Shown in pieces: positions 12,101 through 20,539 of a DNA stretch of 64,000 nt (position 1 is its first letter; every line of letters begins with the position of its first letter). The notes beneath the pieces were generated by a model. That model saw nothing but the letters and a program-made list of their open reading frames with translations. It was not told the DNA's origin and did no database searches. Both the position numbers and the translations under genes were made by a program. The stretch comes from Paralithodes platypus (taxonomy: Eukaryota; Arthropoda; Malacostraca; Decapoda; Lithodidae), in the NCBI GenBank assembly GCA_032716605.1, contig CM064502.1, positions 36,618,395-36,682,394 of the forward strand. The letters are read 5' to 3'.

Positions 12101-15100
12101 ACCCACGTGAAACTCCCTGAGTTCAACCTTGAGGTCGTACCTGTCCTTCATGAGGGCCTGAGAGCTAGTCAAATTACGGCCAGCCAACTCCAGACTGCGC
12201 AACATCCGTTCTCGACTGTTGAGGACACACTTGAGCATAGAACAAGGTTTTTCTGCGCCCTCCCATACTTCTTCAACCATATGGAGAGGCCCTCTGACAC
12301 GGTGTCCAAAGACGAGCTCATTAGGGCTGAATCCCAAACTCTCCCCAGGTACCTCCTGCACAGCAAACAAAACACATGGCAGGCCAAGATCCCAATCCTT
12401 CCCACTCTCAAAGCAACAACAACGAAGCACAGATTTCAAGGCTGAGTGCCATCGCTCTAAGACACCCTGGCTCTCCGGATGATACGCAGATGACACAACC
12501 CCAACAATCCCATGCTGCGGCATTGCTTGAACAAAGAGGCTAGAAGCGAAGTTGGGTCCCTGGACTGACTGAATCCCCTGCGGGCAACCATACCTGGAAA
12601 AATACACTAGCAAGCTTCAGACCACCGTCTTCGCCGACCCATTTCTCATAGGGTACGCGTCAGGGTACCTTGTTGCCACATCTCCCGACTGTGCATCACT
12701 GTCCTCCTTCAACTCTTTCGTCTTTTTAAGCCCATCCTCTGCCTTTTCCACAACAGTTACTGGGTCTTCTTCAGACTCGATATTTGGTCCTAATACTGAG
12801 TCCCCGAGAAGGGCCGTTGATACTAAACTCTCAACCGCATCAACTTTCAACCCCTTCTCGGTACCCTTCCTCCGCTGATCTGAAGACTGTTGACCAGAAT
12901 GTGACTCCCTGGATGCAGAATCTCCGGTGACAACACACGCCATAGGCTGCCCCGGACACTTCTCAACCCACTCCTGCTCCTCCCTACTCACGTCGGCCGG
13001 CTTCTCGGCAACGACCAAGGGTGGAGCCTCAGAAGTAGGTCCCGCAAAGTCGTTGCCAAGAAGGAGGTGGACGCCCCCAACAGGTAACTTCTCCACAATT
13101 CCTACATCCAGGTCACGAGTCACACCATCAACTTCCACCTTCATTCTTACAAGCGGGTATGACCTTGTCGCATTAACTCCCTGAACCACAACCAGCCGCG
13201 CCGTATTGACAGGTTTACCAGTGAAATTTCTCAACAGTGTTTGCGATGCCCCAGTGTCACGCAAAATTCTCACCTCATGTCTTCTACCCCCCCACTCCAC
13301 ACAACCGAGTCCCCTGTGGTCACTAAAGGCATCACGGACAGGGAATAAGCCTTCCGGATCCTTCTGCACTGGCAGTGTATTTACCTCGGAAGAAATGCCT
13401 CTAACAAACTCCGATGTCCTCTTGAACACTCCAATGCCGTGAGCAAAAGACACGGCTGCCGGAGGAGGTCGACTAGGGCACTCATTTGCCTTATGACCCT
13501 CCTGGTGGCAACTAAAACACATACATTTCGGTTTCGGCTTATACTGTGATGTAAAAGGCCCCTGACTTTTCACATACGGTGTGGTGTACGGTTTGGATTC
13601 AGTTTTAGTTTCATGGCTCTTCTGTTTAAATGTGTCATTGTTACGGGGAGGGGGAGGATAACGGTCCTTAGCACTTACATCGTACTTCTGTGAGGACCCG
13701 CAACTCCGAATCAACGACAGCCGTCGATCAGCCATTTCTGCTGCTTCGACTAGAGTTCTTGGGTTTTTCTCCTTTAAGTTCAAAGTTAGATCACCGCCCG
13801 TGCTCTTAAAGAACTGCTCCAACATCATCAACTGCTTAAGTCCATCAAATGTTGTGACCTTCTCAGATCGGAGCCAGTTCCCCATAGCATCGGACAAGTC
13901 CCGGGCGTGTTCCAAAAAGGTGCTATCTCTTCCCTTAGTTACACCCCGGAACTTCAAACGGTACGTTTCTGGTTGCAGTTCGTAAAGCCCTCAGGACAGC
14001 CTCCTTGAGATCCTCATACACAATACATAACTCCAAAGGTAACGCATCGTAGGCTTTAAGACCCTTGCCTATTAATCTAGAGGATACAAGTGCTGCCCAT
14101 TTATTCTCTGGCCACTGGTGTTCCTGGCACTTCTTCTCAAAGCGTGTGAAAAATTCTGTTACACCACTCTCATCAAACACCGGAACCAGTTTCAATAAGT
14201 GCGAGAGAGATTGATCATGAGCACGGTTACCAGCCCCAAGTCGCTGTCCCGTCGCCTCTACTCGCGACTTCTCTACGTCCATGTCGGCACAGTACCTAGT
14301 CGACTGTAAATCCGCTTGGATTTTTGCTAGCTCTATGTGCTGAGACTGCTGACTGATAGTTTTTCTCTCTTCTATCTTGGCTAATTCTATTTGCTGCTGG
14401 ATCTTAGCTAATTTGAGCTGAAGCAATAATTCTGGAGTTAACCCTTGAGGAGGTGAAGGTGCTACAATGTTTGAAATTACCGGTGGTCCCCCCAGGGGCA
14501 ACCCACCCTGCCAGTCACCACCCAACTGCGGGAGCGTACCCGGGGTCGGCAAACTACTGGGATGGCTGGGAGTCGAGTGTAGGGGAAGCATGGCCGAAGG
14601 GCTCTGAGCACTCAACCCATCTCGCTCACCAGTCACCCTGCCCAGTACACACGTTATCAAGTTATCCTTGGTCATGCTGCTAGTAACCGCATGACCGATA
14701 GCTGTGGCCAGGCATTGAAGACCGTACCGATCCATACCCTCCAACCGCTCGGCAGTAACAGGCCATTGCAAAAATATCCTAGCATCCTCCTCACAGTTCA
14801 CCCGATTAACCCTTTCATCATGCTGCTGTTCCTCAGTTTCGACATTACGTACTGTGTCTCCATTCTCCTCTGACCCGGTGTAAGACATAATGCTCACAAA
14901 AATTTCTCACCACAATATTCAGAAAAGAAGTACCCCAAACTCTTATACCTCAATATACTCACAAAAATTCTCGGAAATACTCAAGGGCTATACTATGTTG
15001 CGATTTTGTTTTATTCTTGCTGATCCCCGCAAAATATTCTACAAAACAACAAATGTTCCCTGCTAATAAATGTAGGTTCACCAAATCCTAGGTAAGGTCA

Positions 15101-17726
15101 CCATTTGTTACGACTGGGGTTCAAATATATCAGGGCTCTTATTCATTGGACTAGTAATGGCATAAATGCTACAACGGAAAGCGCTAGATCCAACCTCTGA
15201 TGTATATTACCAGTGAACAAAGAACACAAATACTCTACAGAGTTCTATATGCAATAATAGGCTATCAAACTCTCAATAAATGTGCGTCTACTCTAGGCTT
15301 AATGTTATGTGAAAACAGCCTATTACTACCTATAACCGAAGGTGCTTGGTTATGGTATGCAAAGTAAGGTGGTAAGAGAAGTTACAGCTTACGTTACTTT
15401 AATCAATAAATGTCAGGCACTCCTGCATGAAAGAAAGTGCACTAAAGTCCTTCAACACTAACAAGGAATCTTCTTTAAATGTTAGATGCTATAAAGATGC
15501 TCGTATCGGAAATGGAACCCAAAAAGGCAGGCAGCGGAACAATGCTCGTGCAGGCTATGCACACAAAAAGGCAGAATATATAATGCCGTCGGAGCCAAGA
15601 ATATCCTAAACACTACAACAATAATAATAATCGCCACAACAATGCAGTATTCCTATCAACAAAAAGAGCCTAAGTCGTTTGTGTCTCAATACATCAAACT
15701 AGGCTGCGAAATGCTTGTGTAATAATAAATGGGTATGCATAAAAAGAGTACTTGGTTTAATATACTTAATGTCTACTATGATTGATAAAGTCTAGCTAGA
15801 GTCAATGATACGAGATACTGGTGCGCATGGCATGCTGCATAGCCTAGTGCAAATCTCAAGTCTGTGCGTCAAATATTACGTTATAATGAAGGGTAGCTCT
15901 CTTGAGAAACCTTAATACCGAAGTATTAAGCGTTCTCCTGGCGTACCTCAAAGTCAAACAATCGAGACTAGAACAGTGCAGAATGGTATAGGCAAAAAGC
16001 CCTCATTCGTGCATGCTCTACTCTCAATGGCACACAGACTAGAATTTACTCAATCAACTCCAGTTCTCAGGTATGTCGTGCAGCTTTTAACTAAAGCCAG
16101 CACTCATAGGAAACAATACCTTATAATATCAGACTCCTAGTCTAGCATTATCTAATCCAGCAGAACACTAGTAATTATAGGAAGCGGCAATATGAAAGCC
16201 AACCAATGCTTCGTGATCAACTTATCTTAACACTAACATACATGGGTTATATCAGACCTTAACGCACAATACAACTGGCCAGCATGAAGCTGATTTTGCA
16301 GAGTTAACCAGAGGGGGTATAATATTAATAAAAAGGTGGTGAAAGATATGGAAAATGAGAGAGATAGGCAGAGGAAAAGATTCTCAGGTGCGAAGCGGGG
16401 ACAGATAGCAAGGGAAAAAAGATGAATGCGTTCTAGAAACCAGATCTGAGGGAGAGAGTGGCGAGGAACTGTATATATACTCGCACTAGCTCGAGGCGCG
16501 TGGGAAAAAAGCGGTTACAAGTCCTCTAGCCACTAGCAAGGGAGTTAACAGCATGGTAAGGACCTCTCTTAACCAACCCCCACGAGGCAGCCAGCCGTGA
16601 CGTCATCGAGCGGGACAAAAACACTGCGCGCTCCCTCTCACTCTGTTCTACTCTCTCTCTCTCTCCCAGATCCCATCATTACTAGTTAATGATAAAACAT
16701 ATACTTTACAATTAAATATATAAAGCCTTGACATGGGTGAAAACAAAGAGCCTTTCTGGACTGCCCATGACACAAGCTTTCATATGAAATAAAGCACACT
16801 CTAATACATAAACTGTAGCCCCATCCACTGCCCTGCCGATCCTAGCGAGTCACTGTAGGACAAGCCATGCGGTTCTAACGGAGTTGTTAACGTCACACTC
16901 TGGGTACACAAGAGATTTAGTGGAGCTAGAGTACCTTTGACAAGAATCATAGACTTTGAATGTGCTGTGTGTAAGGGAGAACTTGTGTTAAATGACCTGC
17001 CAGTTAGCGTTGATTTTGACAGTGTAACTCTGGAATGTGTGAATCAATTCTGCTATTTGGGAGATACAGTTTCTGCCGGAGGTGGTGCTGAAGCTAGCTC
17101 CATTGCTAGAGTCAGAAGTGGTTGGGGGAAGTTTAGAGTGCTGTTGCCACTCCTCACCATGAGATGGCTCCCACTCCACCTTAAAGGGAAGGTGTATACC
17201 TCATTTGTTAGGAGTGCGATGACCTATGCCTCGGAGATTTGGCCGGTTAAAGCGGAGGATATCAATAGAATGGAACGGAATGAGAAGAGAATGGTGAGAT
17301 GAATATGTGGGGTTATACTCAAGGACAGGGTATCAAGTTAGGAATTATGAATGTGTCTCGGCATTAGGAGTGCCAGTGAAGTGATGCGAACGAGCCGACT
17401 AAGGGCCTATCACGCGTTACTACATAAACTCTTCCCAATTGCTTAACGAATAGACCGTATATGTGTTCCCTGATTTGACCCAAGTGTTTCCAAAGACATT
17501 CAATATTTTACAGAAGGAGAGAGAGAAATATGTGAATACCTTGGTAAAACATTGTGTGAGGGAGTGTGACATGACAGAGAGAGTTAGAGAGAATACCTTG
17601 ATAGTAGTGTTGTGGTGAGGGAAGGTAACAGTAAGGTCTGATAGTGGGGCAGCGTTCCTGAGGTATGCTAGACGGTCCGCTGGGGTGGCCAAAAAGATCT
17701 GCCACCGATCACCCTCTGGAGTCATT
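1..17726 (-). CDS. BTB/BACK-domain protein gene, four exons seen, 3' part outside the window
   Basis: The coding exons join as 17726-17597, 3370-3137, 470-375 and 125-1, all on the minus strand. Every junction is GT-AG and phase 0. Together they give 194 codons from the first ATG (17725) without a stop. Residues about 26-125 form a BTB/POZ fold (SDLTVTF, AHRLVLAMSSPVFEAM, LLDHIYRGE, YHLAVKYQMDNL) and the rest is the start of a BACK helix bundle (FPELSSHTLLQLLADSCLAI). BTB-BACK proteins usually act as adaptors, often for cullin-3 ubiquitin ligases, but the partner here cannot be read from the sequence. The pattern is closest to the BTBD1/2/3/6 group. Introns are 14.2 kb, 2.7 kb and 0.25 kb, and the largest is full of transposons. 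It may be a single-copy gene. Whether the ATG is the true start is uncertain, because a splice acceptor sits immediately upstream. Confidence 0.85.
211..297 (-). pseudogene. Duplicated 5' end of the BACK exon with its own splice acceptor
   Basis: About 86 bases repeat the segment at 87-171: the end of the intron, a splice acceptor (gtgttcag at 259-252) and the first 13 codons of the exon (LLQCSSDEVLLSS). Homology then stops. If spliced, the frame runs on through intron sequence and ends at the stop TAG of the true acceptor, giving a truncated BACK domain. It is either a decoy exon or a dead partial duplication. Confidence 0.7.
375..470 (-). CDS. BTB gene, BTB-to-BACK linker exon
   Basis: The acceptor gtgttcag|TAC (AG at 472-471) and donor CAG|GTAAGA (GT at 374-373) bound 32 codons, YLQQEVGSGSVAEVYQAAV through LLHTCRQ. 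This is the helix pair that starts the BACK domain. Phase is 0 on both sides, so it fits exactly between its neighbours. Confidence 0.88.
1156..1473. mobile_element. Hairpin element of family A
   Basis: It follows TTAA (1152-1155), starts GGGGAGGTATTTAG and ends GATCTCCCC. The core is CCGGCCGAAGGCCGG. The right TTAA is missing and the sequence passes straight into fold-back element B1. Confidence 0.75.
1474..1852. mobile_element. Fold-back element B1, fused to family A element
   Basis: AGGGGAGGGGGGTCACCTG opens it, ATCCGGCTTCGCCGGA is the hairpin and GCGAGGTGG closes it. No TTAA is left at either edge. Confidence 0.65.
3028..3116. repeat. (TA)n microsatellite
   Basis: An almost pure TA run of about 88 bases with two interruptions, 12 bases outside the donor of the core BTB exon. 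Confidence 0.95.
3137..3370 (-). CDS. BTB gene, core BTB exon
   Basis: The acceptor tttgttttcag|GCC (AG at 3372-3371) and donor CAG|GTACGT (GT at 3136-3135) bound 78 codons. It starts AHRLVLAMSSPVFEAMLFG, the classic BTB signature, and ends MDNLVTKCSQ. Phase is 0 at both ends. A hairpin repeat of the GGCCGAAGGCC family lies directly upstream in the intron. Confidence 0.9.
3393..3605. mobile_element. Partial family A element beside the core BTB exon
   Basis: CTCTTAAGAGGAG, TTTCTCCCTCGTGTTTAGCC and CAGCCTTCGGCCGAGATA in inverse orientation. It ends 23 bases from the splice acceptor. Confidence 0.6.
3999..4200 (+). pseudogene. RTE-like LINE reverse transcriptase relic, segment 1
   Basis: It reads MQFGFMLGRGTTDDI, then RQLQ and VFDRLPKEVMQWAMRKLGVEEWL, which are the finger and palm regions of an RTE-type reverse transcriptase. 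The loop between VFD and the helix is shortened, losing the usual LEKAFD stretch. It stops at 4200 where a solo LTR begins, and the frame resumes at 7042. The orientation is opposite to the host BTB gene. Confidence 0.8.
4500..4567 (+). promoter_or_regulatory. Two CRE palindromes in the solo LTR
   Basis: TGACGTCA occurs at 4500-4507 and 4560-4567. A TATA-like TATATATAC at about 4628 lies roughly 60 bases downstream of the second site. The two LTRs of copy A keep only one TGACGTCA each. This looks like an LTR promoter with CREB/ATF-type sites (inference). Confidence 0.5.
5337..6140 (+). CDS. LINE reverse transcriptase, C-terminal part
   Basis: An uninterrupted 267-codon frame covers the thumb and C-terminal region: KMGRSIDSDSDIECLQRDLD, NWQMKFNIDKC, DLGVFVSN, VRPHMDYAVQFWCPYY, LERVQRRMTKMI, GDMVEVFKW, then FRFRKDIG and WNGLPS. 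Stop TGA is at 6138-6140. The absence of stops suggests a young insertion. The catalytic motif lies upstream of the truncation, so it is not a complete enzyme. The ATG upstream at 5256 lies in the LTR and is not the gene's start. Confidence 0.88.
   Translation, partial: KNTKMGRSIDSDSDIECLQRDLDTLHEWSVNWQMKFNIDKCKELKIGKMHTNVKYKLANLELENSDCEKDLGVFVSNYLKPRKQCISVRNKANRILGFISRSVSNRTADVILKLYLSLVRPHMDYAVQFWCPYYRMDIDSLERVQRRMTKMIHNIRNLSYEERLKKLGLHSLERRRVRGDMVEVFKWVSGINKGDMTNVLKLSDSERTRTNGFKLDKFRFRKDIGKYWFGNRVVDGWNGLPSAMVGSKTVGSFKIKLDKHMDEKGWV
5337..6365 (+). mobile_element. 5'-truncated L2/CR1-like LINE
   Basis: The insertion is bounded by the 5-bp duplication AATCA (5332-5336 and 6366-6370) and breaks an LTR whose intact form is present elsewhere in the window. 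It begins just after the catalytic YADD region of the RT and ends in tandem TTCTTATG units, the octamer-type 3' end seen in L2/CR1 elements. 5' truncation plus a repeat tail is the signature of target-primed reverse transcription. Confidence 0.88.
7042..7472 (+). pseudogene. RTE-like LINE relic, segment 2 (catalytic region)
   Basis: It continues segment 1 directly: MRMYEVSRAAVRVNGG, then VGAHQGSVQSPLLFVLVLEAL and ELLYADDIVLI, with the catalytic YADD intact. Next comes GLRVNINKTKYMISGVGCG. A stop (TAG) after KFKR and a frame change further on show decay. It ends at 7472 where copy A begins and resumes at 16898. Confidence 0.85.
7701..9296 (-). mobile_element. 5'-truncated element with a divergent YIDD reverse transcriptase
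   Basis: The insertion is framed by the 8-bp duplication CTACCTAT (7693-7700 and 9297-9304), and the uninterrupted site is present in the other LTR. The coding strand is minus. RT motifs are LGIPMGGNASPLIADLFLL (about 9090-9030), RYIDDIL (about 8930-8910) and a C-terminal KVDDFNFNVINFPFP. It starts inside the RT domain, as 5'-truncated copies do. The motif set resembles Penelope-like RTs and a group of unclassified metazoan RTs. I cannot decide between them, and no GIY-YIG domain is visible. Confidence 0.75.
8474..9295 (-). pseudogene. Divergent reverse transcriptase, two frames
   Basis: The upper part (about 9295-9003) reads HFDRFIRNGNYFINV through ADLFLLALEFKY. A frameshift follows near 9005, then the lower part (about 8998-8474) reads SSKKNK, RYIDDIL, FLDINIEI, DDFNFNVINFP and YSQLIRFCKICTKVDDF. 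The YIDD catalytic box is intact. The single frameshift means it is probably inactive but not old. Confidence 0.7.
10869..10878 (-). promoter_or_regulatory. Polypurine tract of copy A
   Basis: On the sense strand TTGGGGGGGG abuts the TGTGACG start of the 3' LTR. Copy B has CTTGGGGGAGG at the same place (23650-23660). Confidence 0.7.
11342..12613 (-). pseudogene. Copy A integrase C-terminal half fused in frame to RNase H
   Basis: The 423-codon frame starts in the integrase core (AYHPESQGVLERWH, carrying the catalytic Glu), passes the C-terminal domain (VGQEVLILLPL, YTGPYRVVEE) and at about 11833 jumps straight into RNase H (KWAPECEKVF). The whole reverse transcriptase palm is missing relative to copy B. 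The second integrase Asp is Val here (SVQGPNF against SDQGSNF) and the first RNase H Asp is Glu (TEASG against TDASG). The open frame over a deletion junction is striking, but the product cannot be active. One stop separates it from the upstream frame near 12615. Confidence 0.85.
12617..13957 (-). pseudogene. Copy A gag C-terminus, zinc knuckle and protease
   Basis: The frame carries the gag C-terminal part, a CCHC knuckle (CFSCHQEGHKANEC, about 13512-13470) and an aspartic protease with DTGAS (about 13260). At about 12682 it jumps from the linker after protease to VATRYPDAYP in the integrase core, so the integrase zinc finger and first catalytic Asp are deleted in frame. It ends at a stop just before the integrase-RNase H frame. 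Confidence 0.85.
13958..14897 (-). pseudogene. Copy A gag N-terminal part
   Basis: Start ATG is at 14897. The frame holds a proline-rich linker and a coiled coil rich in KIQQQIELAKIEERK-type repeats (residues about 165-205), then the gag core (LVPVFDESGVTEFFTRFEKK, WAALVSSRLIGKGLKAYDAL). Alignment with copy B shows a frameshift near 13980. The rest of gag continues in the frame of 12617-13957. Confidence 0.85.
14898..15105 (-). other. Copy A 5' leader with primer binding site
   Basis: Directly inside the 5' LTR the sense strand reads AA then TGGTGACCTTACC (15103-15088). Copy B has TGGCGACCTTGC at the same offset (30035-30020). Starting with TGG two bases inside the LTR is the normal place for a tRNA primer site. 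The tRNA was not identified. Confidence 0.6.
15106..16897 (-). repeat. 5' LTR of copy A
   Basis: A 1792-bp LTR, TGTTACG to GTCACA on the plus strand. It contains CRE TGACGTCA (16598-16605) and a TATA-like tract near 16470 in the sense direction. It is intact and serves as the empty-site reference for insertions in the other two LTR copies. Confidence 0.92.
16898..17425 (+). pseudogene. RTE-like LINE relic, segment 3 (C-terminal region)
   Basis: It reads LWVHKRFSGAR, FECAVCKGEL, then VNQFCYLGDTVSAGGGAE, ARVRSGWGKFRVLLPLL, KGKVYTSFVRSAMTYASEIW and NEKRMVR, the C-terminal module of the same RTE-like element as segments 1 and 2. After codon 121 (stop at 17300) the sequence still resembles the family end (LKDRVSS, IRSASEVMR) but with stops. 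It lies 170 bases from the first BTB exon. Confidence 0.82.
17597..17726 (-). CDS. BTB gene, first visible exon
   Basis: The exon is read from the acceptor-like tttcag just above 17726 down to the donor AAG|GTATTC (GT at 17596-17595). ATG at 17725 opens 43 codons: MTPEGDRWQ, then ADRLAYL and SDLTVTFPHH, which is the first strand and helix region of a BTB domain. The next codons after the donor are intronic. The exon may be the first coding exon, with a 5' UTR intron before it, or an internal exon whose upstream partner lies above 17.7 kb. I found no convincing upstream exon. Confidence 0.75.
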
Positions 17727-17984
17727 CTGAAACGCGGGAAACCTAAGTAATGATGCTATACCCCGTCCCAAGTAGGTAGGCCACAAATCGTGAACTCTAA
17801 CCTGTCACTAACAAAGGGCTAGCTCAAATGGGCTGTACATTGCCTCATCTATTCCCTGGCTGACCCTTCCCAAATGGTTGAAATATGAGCTCGATTACTC
17901 TAATGGTATGTGAGTTATAAAGATTATTCAAGAGTTTTGGTCTACTTTCTTGGAACAGGGTATAGGAGTTTACATTTACATTAA

Positions 17985-18356
17985 GGGAGCCCACCTCGCC
18001 TTTTTTCTCTTTCTCTCCCTCTCTCTATGGCTTGTATCCAGTCGGCCCCATTCAGCCTATTGTTTTCAGACATTTACCCCCATCCAGGTGTCAACATTTC
18101 CCTGGCGAGCGGTAGCGAGCCAGCATATATATATTTTTGTTTTGACAGCAAGCTAAATTTGTAAATAATTTCGATAGAAAAATTTCTCCGGCGAAGCCGG
18201 ATTTCTCCATACAATGCTGGCTCGCTATCGCTCGACAGGAAGAAATCGACACCTTGATAGGGATAAACGTCTTAAAACAGTTGGCTGAACGGGGCCGAAT
18301 GGATACAAGCCAGGGAAAGAGAGAAAAGGAGAGAAAGATAAAAAAGCCGGTGACCC
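17985..18356. mobile_element. Fold-back element B2 (about 372 bp)
   Basis: It follows TTAA (17981-17984). The two arms are inverted copies of one another (GTATCCAGTCGGCCCCATTC, CTGGCGAGCGGTAGCGAGCC) and meet near the hairpin TCCGGCGAAGCCGGA. The right border has decayed. There is no coding capacity. Confidence 0.75.
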
Positions 18357-18383
18357 ATGTCAGATGACGTAATTGGTGCAGAG

Positions 18384-18862
18384 ACATCACTTATTAGGCC
18401 GACTGTACACCAGCATACAACAGTTCAGTCACTTACAAACATTCGTGGGCCGCCTGTGTTTCTCGCTATGCAATTATAACTATCTGGATTGATTTTTGGG
18501 TAGAACATGCTTTTCAATAAATCGTGTAGACAGTTTTGTAGTTGATGTATGGAGAATCACGTTCATAAATTAGTTTACAGATATCGATTATATTACATGC
18601 ACTATTCGATATACTCAAGCCCAATCCCCACTTTTCATTTTTTTTTTTTTTTTTTTGCACTCTTTTCCTTCTTTTTTTGTTCTTTTGTTTGAGGGGTGGC
18701 CGACTCAAGGCAGAGCCAGAATAGGGACAACAAAACAGAAAACAATGAAAACGCACACACAAAAATACAAATTCACAGATATCTACTTTTACAATTAGAA
18801 ATAGGGGAGGTCCACGAATGTTTATGAGTGACTGTACAGTCGGCCTAATAAGTGATGTCTCG
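18384..18862. mobile_element. Inverted-repeat element with about 60-bp arms
   Basis: The left arm GAGACATCACTTATTAGGCC (18381-18450) returns inverted at 18806-18862. The loop holds a member of the GGGCCTGAGTATATAG repeat family (18605-18785) as a nested insertion. Related end sequence recurs at about 19115-19145. No ORF is present. Confidence 0.6.
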
Positions 18863-18956
18863 GCACTAAGTATATCTTATTCTATAATTTGTATCAGCCC
18901 TATCTAAACAGGATTTCTTCATTTCGAGTGAGATATACCAACATGTTCCTACACTT

Positions 18957-19135
18957 ACCCACCCTATTCAACATCTGACAGACATTAATATAGCACACAG
19001 CGAGCGAAAGGTAATGACAGCTGGGACATGACTTATTAGCCCTACAATTAAACACCCTATTCAACATCTGACAGCCATTAATACAGCACAGAGCAAGCCA
19101 AACGTAATGACAGCTGGGACATGTCTTATTAGCGC
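18957..19135. repeat. Tandem duplication of about 90 bp
   Basis: Two diverged units share CACCCTATTCAACATCTGAC, ATTAATA and GTAATGACAGCTGGGACATG. The open frame across them merely repeats and is not a gene. Confidence 0.7.
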
Positions 19136-19179
19136 GACTGTACAAGTCTTGCAGGTTGCCAAAGTAGTTCTCGCTGGTA

Positions 19180-19256
19180 TAACAGCCTATTGCTTAGTGT
19201 GCGGAATTGCGGTGTGAGTGTCCTAGGTTCGAGTCCTTGGAGTACCACATGTATTC
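19180..19256 (+). repeat. tRNA-like (SINE-head) sequence
   Basis: It carries a B-box-like GGTTCGAGTCC preceded by a degenerate A-box region. No cloverleaf or acceptor stem is convincing, so it is read as a SINE relic. Confidence 0.35.
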
Positions 19257-19424
19257 ATTTCCGTCATTGAGTTCATTAGTTAGGTTTATTTGTAAATTGA
19301 GGGGACAATGACTGTTTTGTTGGCCTATAAATTAATTAATTCATAAATTCTTAGTTTCCTCGCTAGATATCCCTCAAACTTAGAAAAACATCCCTAGACA
19401 CCCCCCCCCCCCTCAAGATAAATT

Positions 19425-19671
19425 TGTACATTTTTCAGTAGAAAAATTTCCCGGCCAAAGGCCGGTTCCTCTTATAATTATAGGCTCGCCATCGCTCGCC
19501 AGGAAAAAATCGACACCTACTGTAAATGGCACGATAGGTCTTAAAATGTATAACAAAATGGTACGAAAGGTCTTATGATCGCCAAACAAATGGGCCGAAC
19601 GTCTACAAATCTCAAAAGTAATGGGACTAAACACTAGGGAGAAAGGGGACCAGAAAAACGACCGTCTCCCC
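19425..19671. mobile_element. Hairpin element of family A, left end missing
   Basis: It contains the family core CCGGCCAAAGGCCGG, the arms GGCTCGCCATCGCTCGCCAG and CTAAACACTAGGGAG, and ends CTCCCC|TTAA. Confidence 0.7.
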
Positions 19672-19704
19672 TTAATTGGAGAGTTGGTGAAAACAAATAT
19701 GAAA

Positions 19705-20212
19705 TTATCCTCTTAAGGCCATTCATTCTCGCTTATTATCCTCTTAAGGCCATTCATTCTCGCTTATTATCCTCTTAAGGCCATTCATTCTCGCTTATTA
19801 TCCTCTTAAGGCCATTCATTCTCGCTTATTATCCTCTTAAGGCCATTCATTCTCGCTTATTATCCTCTTAAGGCCATTCATTCTCTCTTATTATCCTCTT
19901 AAGGCCATTCATTCTCGCTTATTATCCTCTTAAGGCCATTCATTCTCTCTTTTTATCCTCTTAAGGCCATTCATTCTCGCTTATTAACCTCTTAAGGCCA
20001 TTCATTCTCGCTTATTATCCTCTTAAGGCCATTCATTCTCTCTTTTTATCCTCTTAAGGCCATTCATTCTCGCTTATTATCCTCTTAAGGCCATTCATTC
20101 TCGCTTATTATCCTCTTAAGGCCATTCATTCTCGCTTATTATCCTCTTAAGGCCATTCATTCTCGCTTATTATCCTCTTAAGGCCATTCATTCTCGCTTA
20201 TTATCCTCTTAA
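19705..20212. repeat. 31-bp satellite array, first part
   Basis: About 16 head-to-tail copies of a 31-bp unit, CCTCTTAAGGCCATTCATTC plus TCGCTTATTAT. A few units read CTCTCTTTT instead of CTCGCTTAT. Each unit contains one TTAA. The array is split by an inserted element and resumes at 20540. Confidence 0.95.
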
Positions 20213-20539
20213 GGGGAGATATCCACTTGAGGGATTTTTTTCTTGACTCCTTTCTCCCTCATGTTTAGCCCCATTGTTTTCCTAATGTTAAGACGTTCGC
20301 CCATTATTTTGACGATTTTAAGAACTTTCAACCCATTTCTGTCAATTTTAAGACCTTTCGTGCCATTTAGGTGTCGATTTTATCCTGGCGAGCGATAGCG
20401 AGCCTGTAATTTAAGAGGAACCGGCTTTCACCCGGGACATTTTTCTACCGAAAAATTTACAAATTTATCTTGAAAGGGGCTCAAGGGAGTGTAATCTTAA
20501 GCTTGAAGGATATCTACGGACCAAACTAAAAACCTCCCC
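20213..20539. mobile_element. TTAA-flanked hairpin element of family A, inserted in the satellite
   Basis: The 327-bp element starts GGGGAG and ends CTCCCC. TTAA stands on both sides (20209-20212 and 20540-20543). The satellite unit has a single TTAA at this exact spot, so dozens of neighbouring units are empty sites. It has no coding capacity and bears the same arms and core as the copies at 1156 and 35854. Confidence 0.88.

Larger units (their letters stand above)
7473..16897 (-). mobile_element. Gmr1-like Ty3/gypsy LTR retrotransposon, copy A (defective)
   Basis: Two LTRs of the same type lie at 7473-10868 (3' LTR, with an insertion) and 15106-16897 (5' LTR). Both are 1792 bp once the insertion and its duplication are removed. 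The internal part encodes gag, protease, integrase and RNase H on the minus strand. A G-run polypurine tract (10869-10878) and a TGG-starting primer site (15088-15103) are in the expected places. The flanks read CTGG on the left and CTCTGG on the right, so a 4-bp duplication with two extra bases is possible. It is inserted in the RTE relic. Two in-frame internal deletions, stops and frameshifts make it non-autonomous. Confidence 0.9.

Noticed and set aside
7473..16897. Clean 4-bp target duplication for copy A
   Set aside because: Flanks are ACTGG and CTCTGG, so a CTGG duplication needs two extra bases at the right edge. It is left as possible, not claimed.
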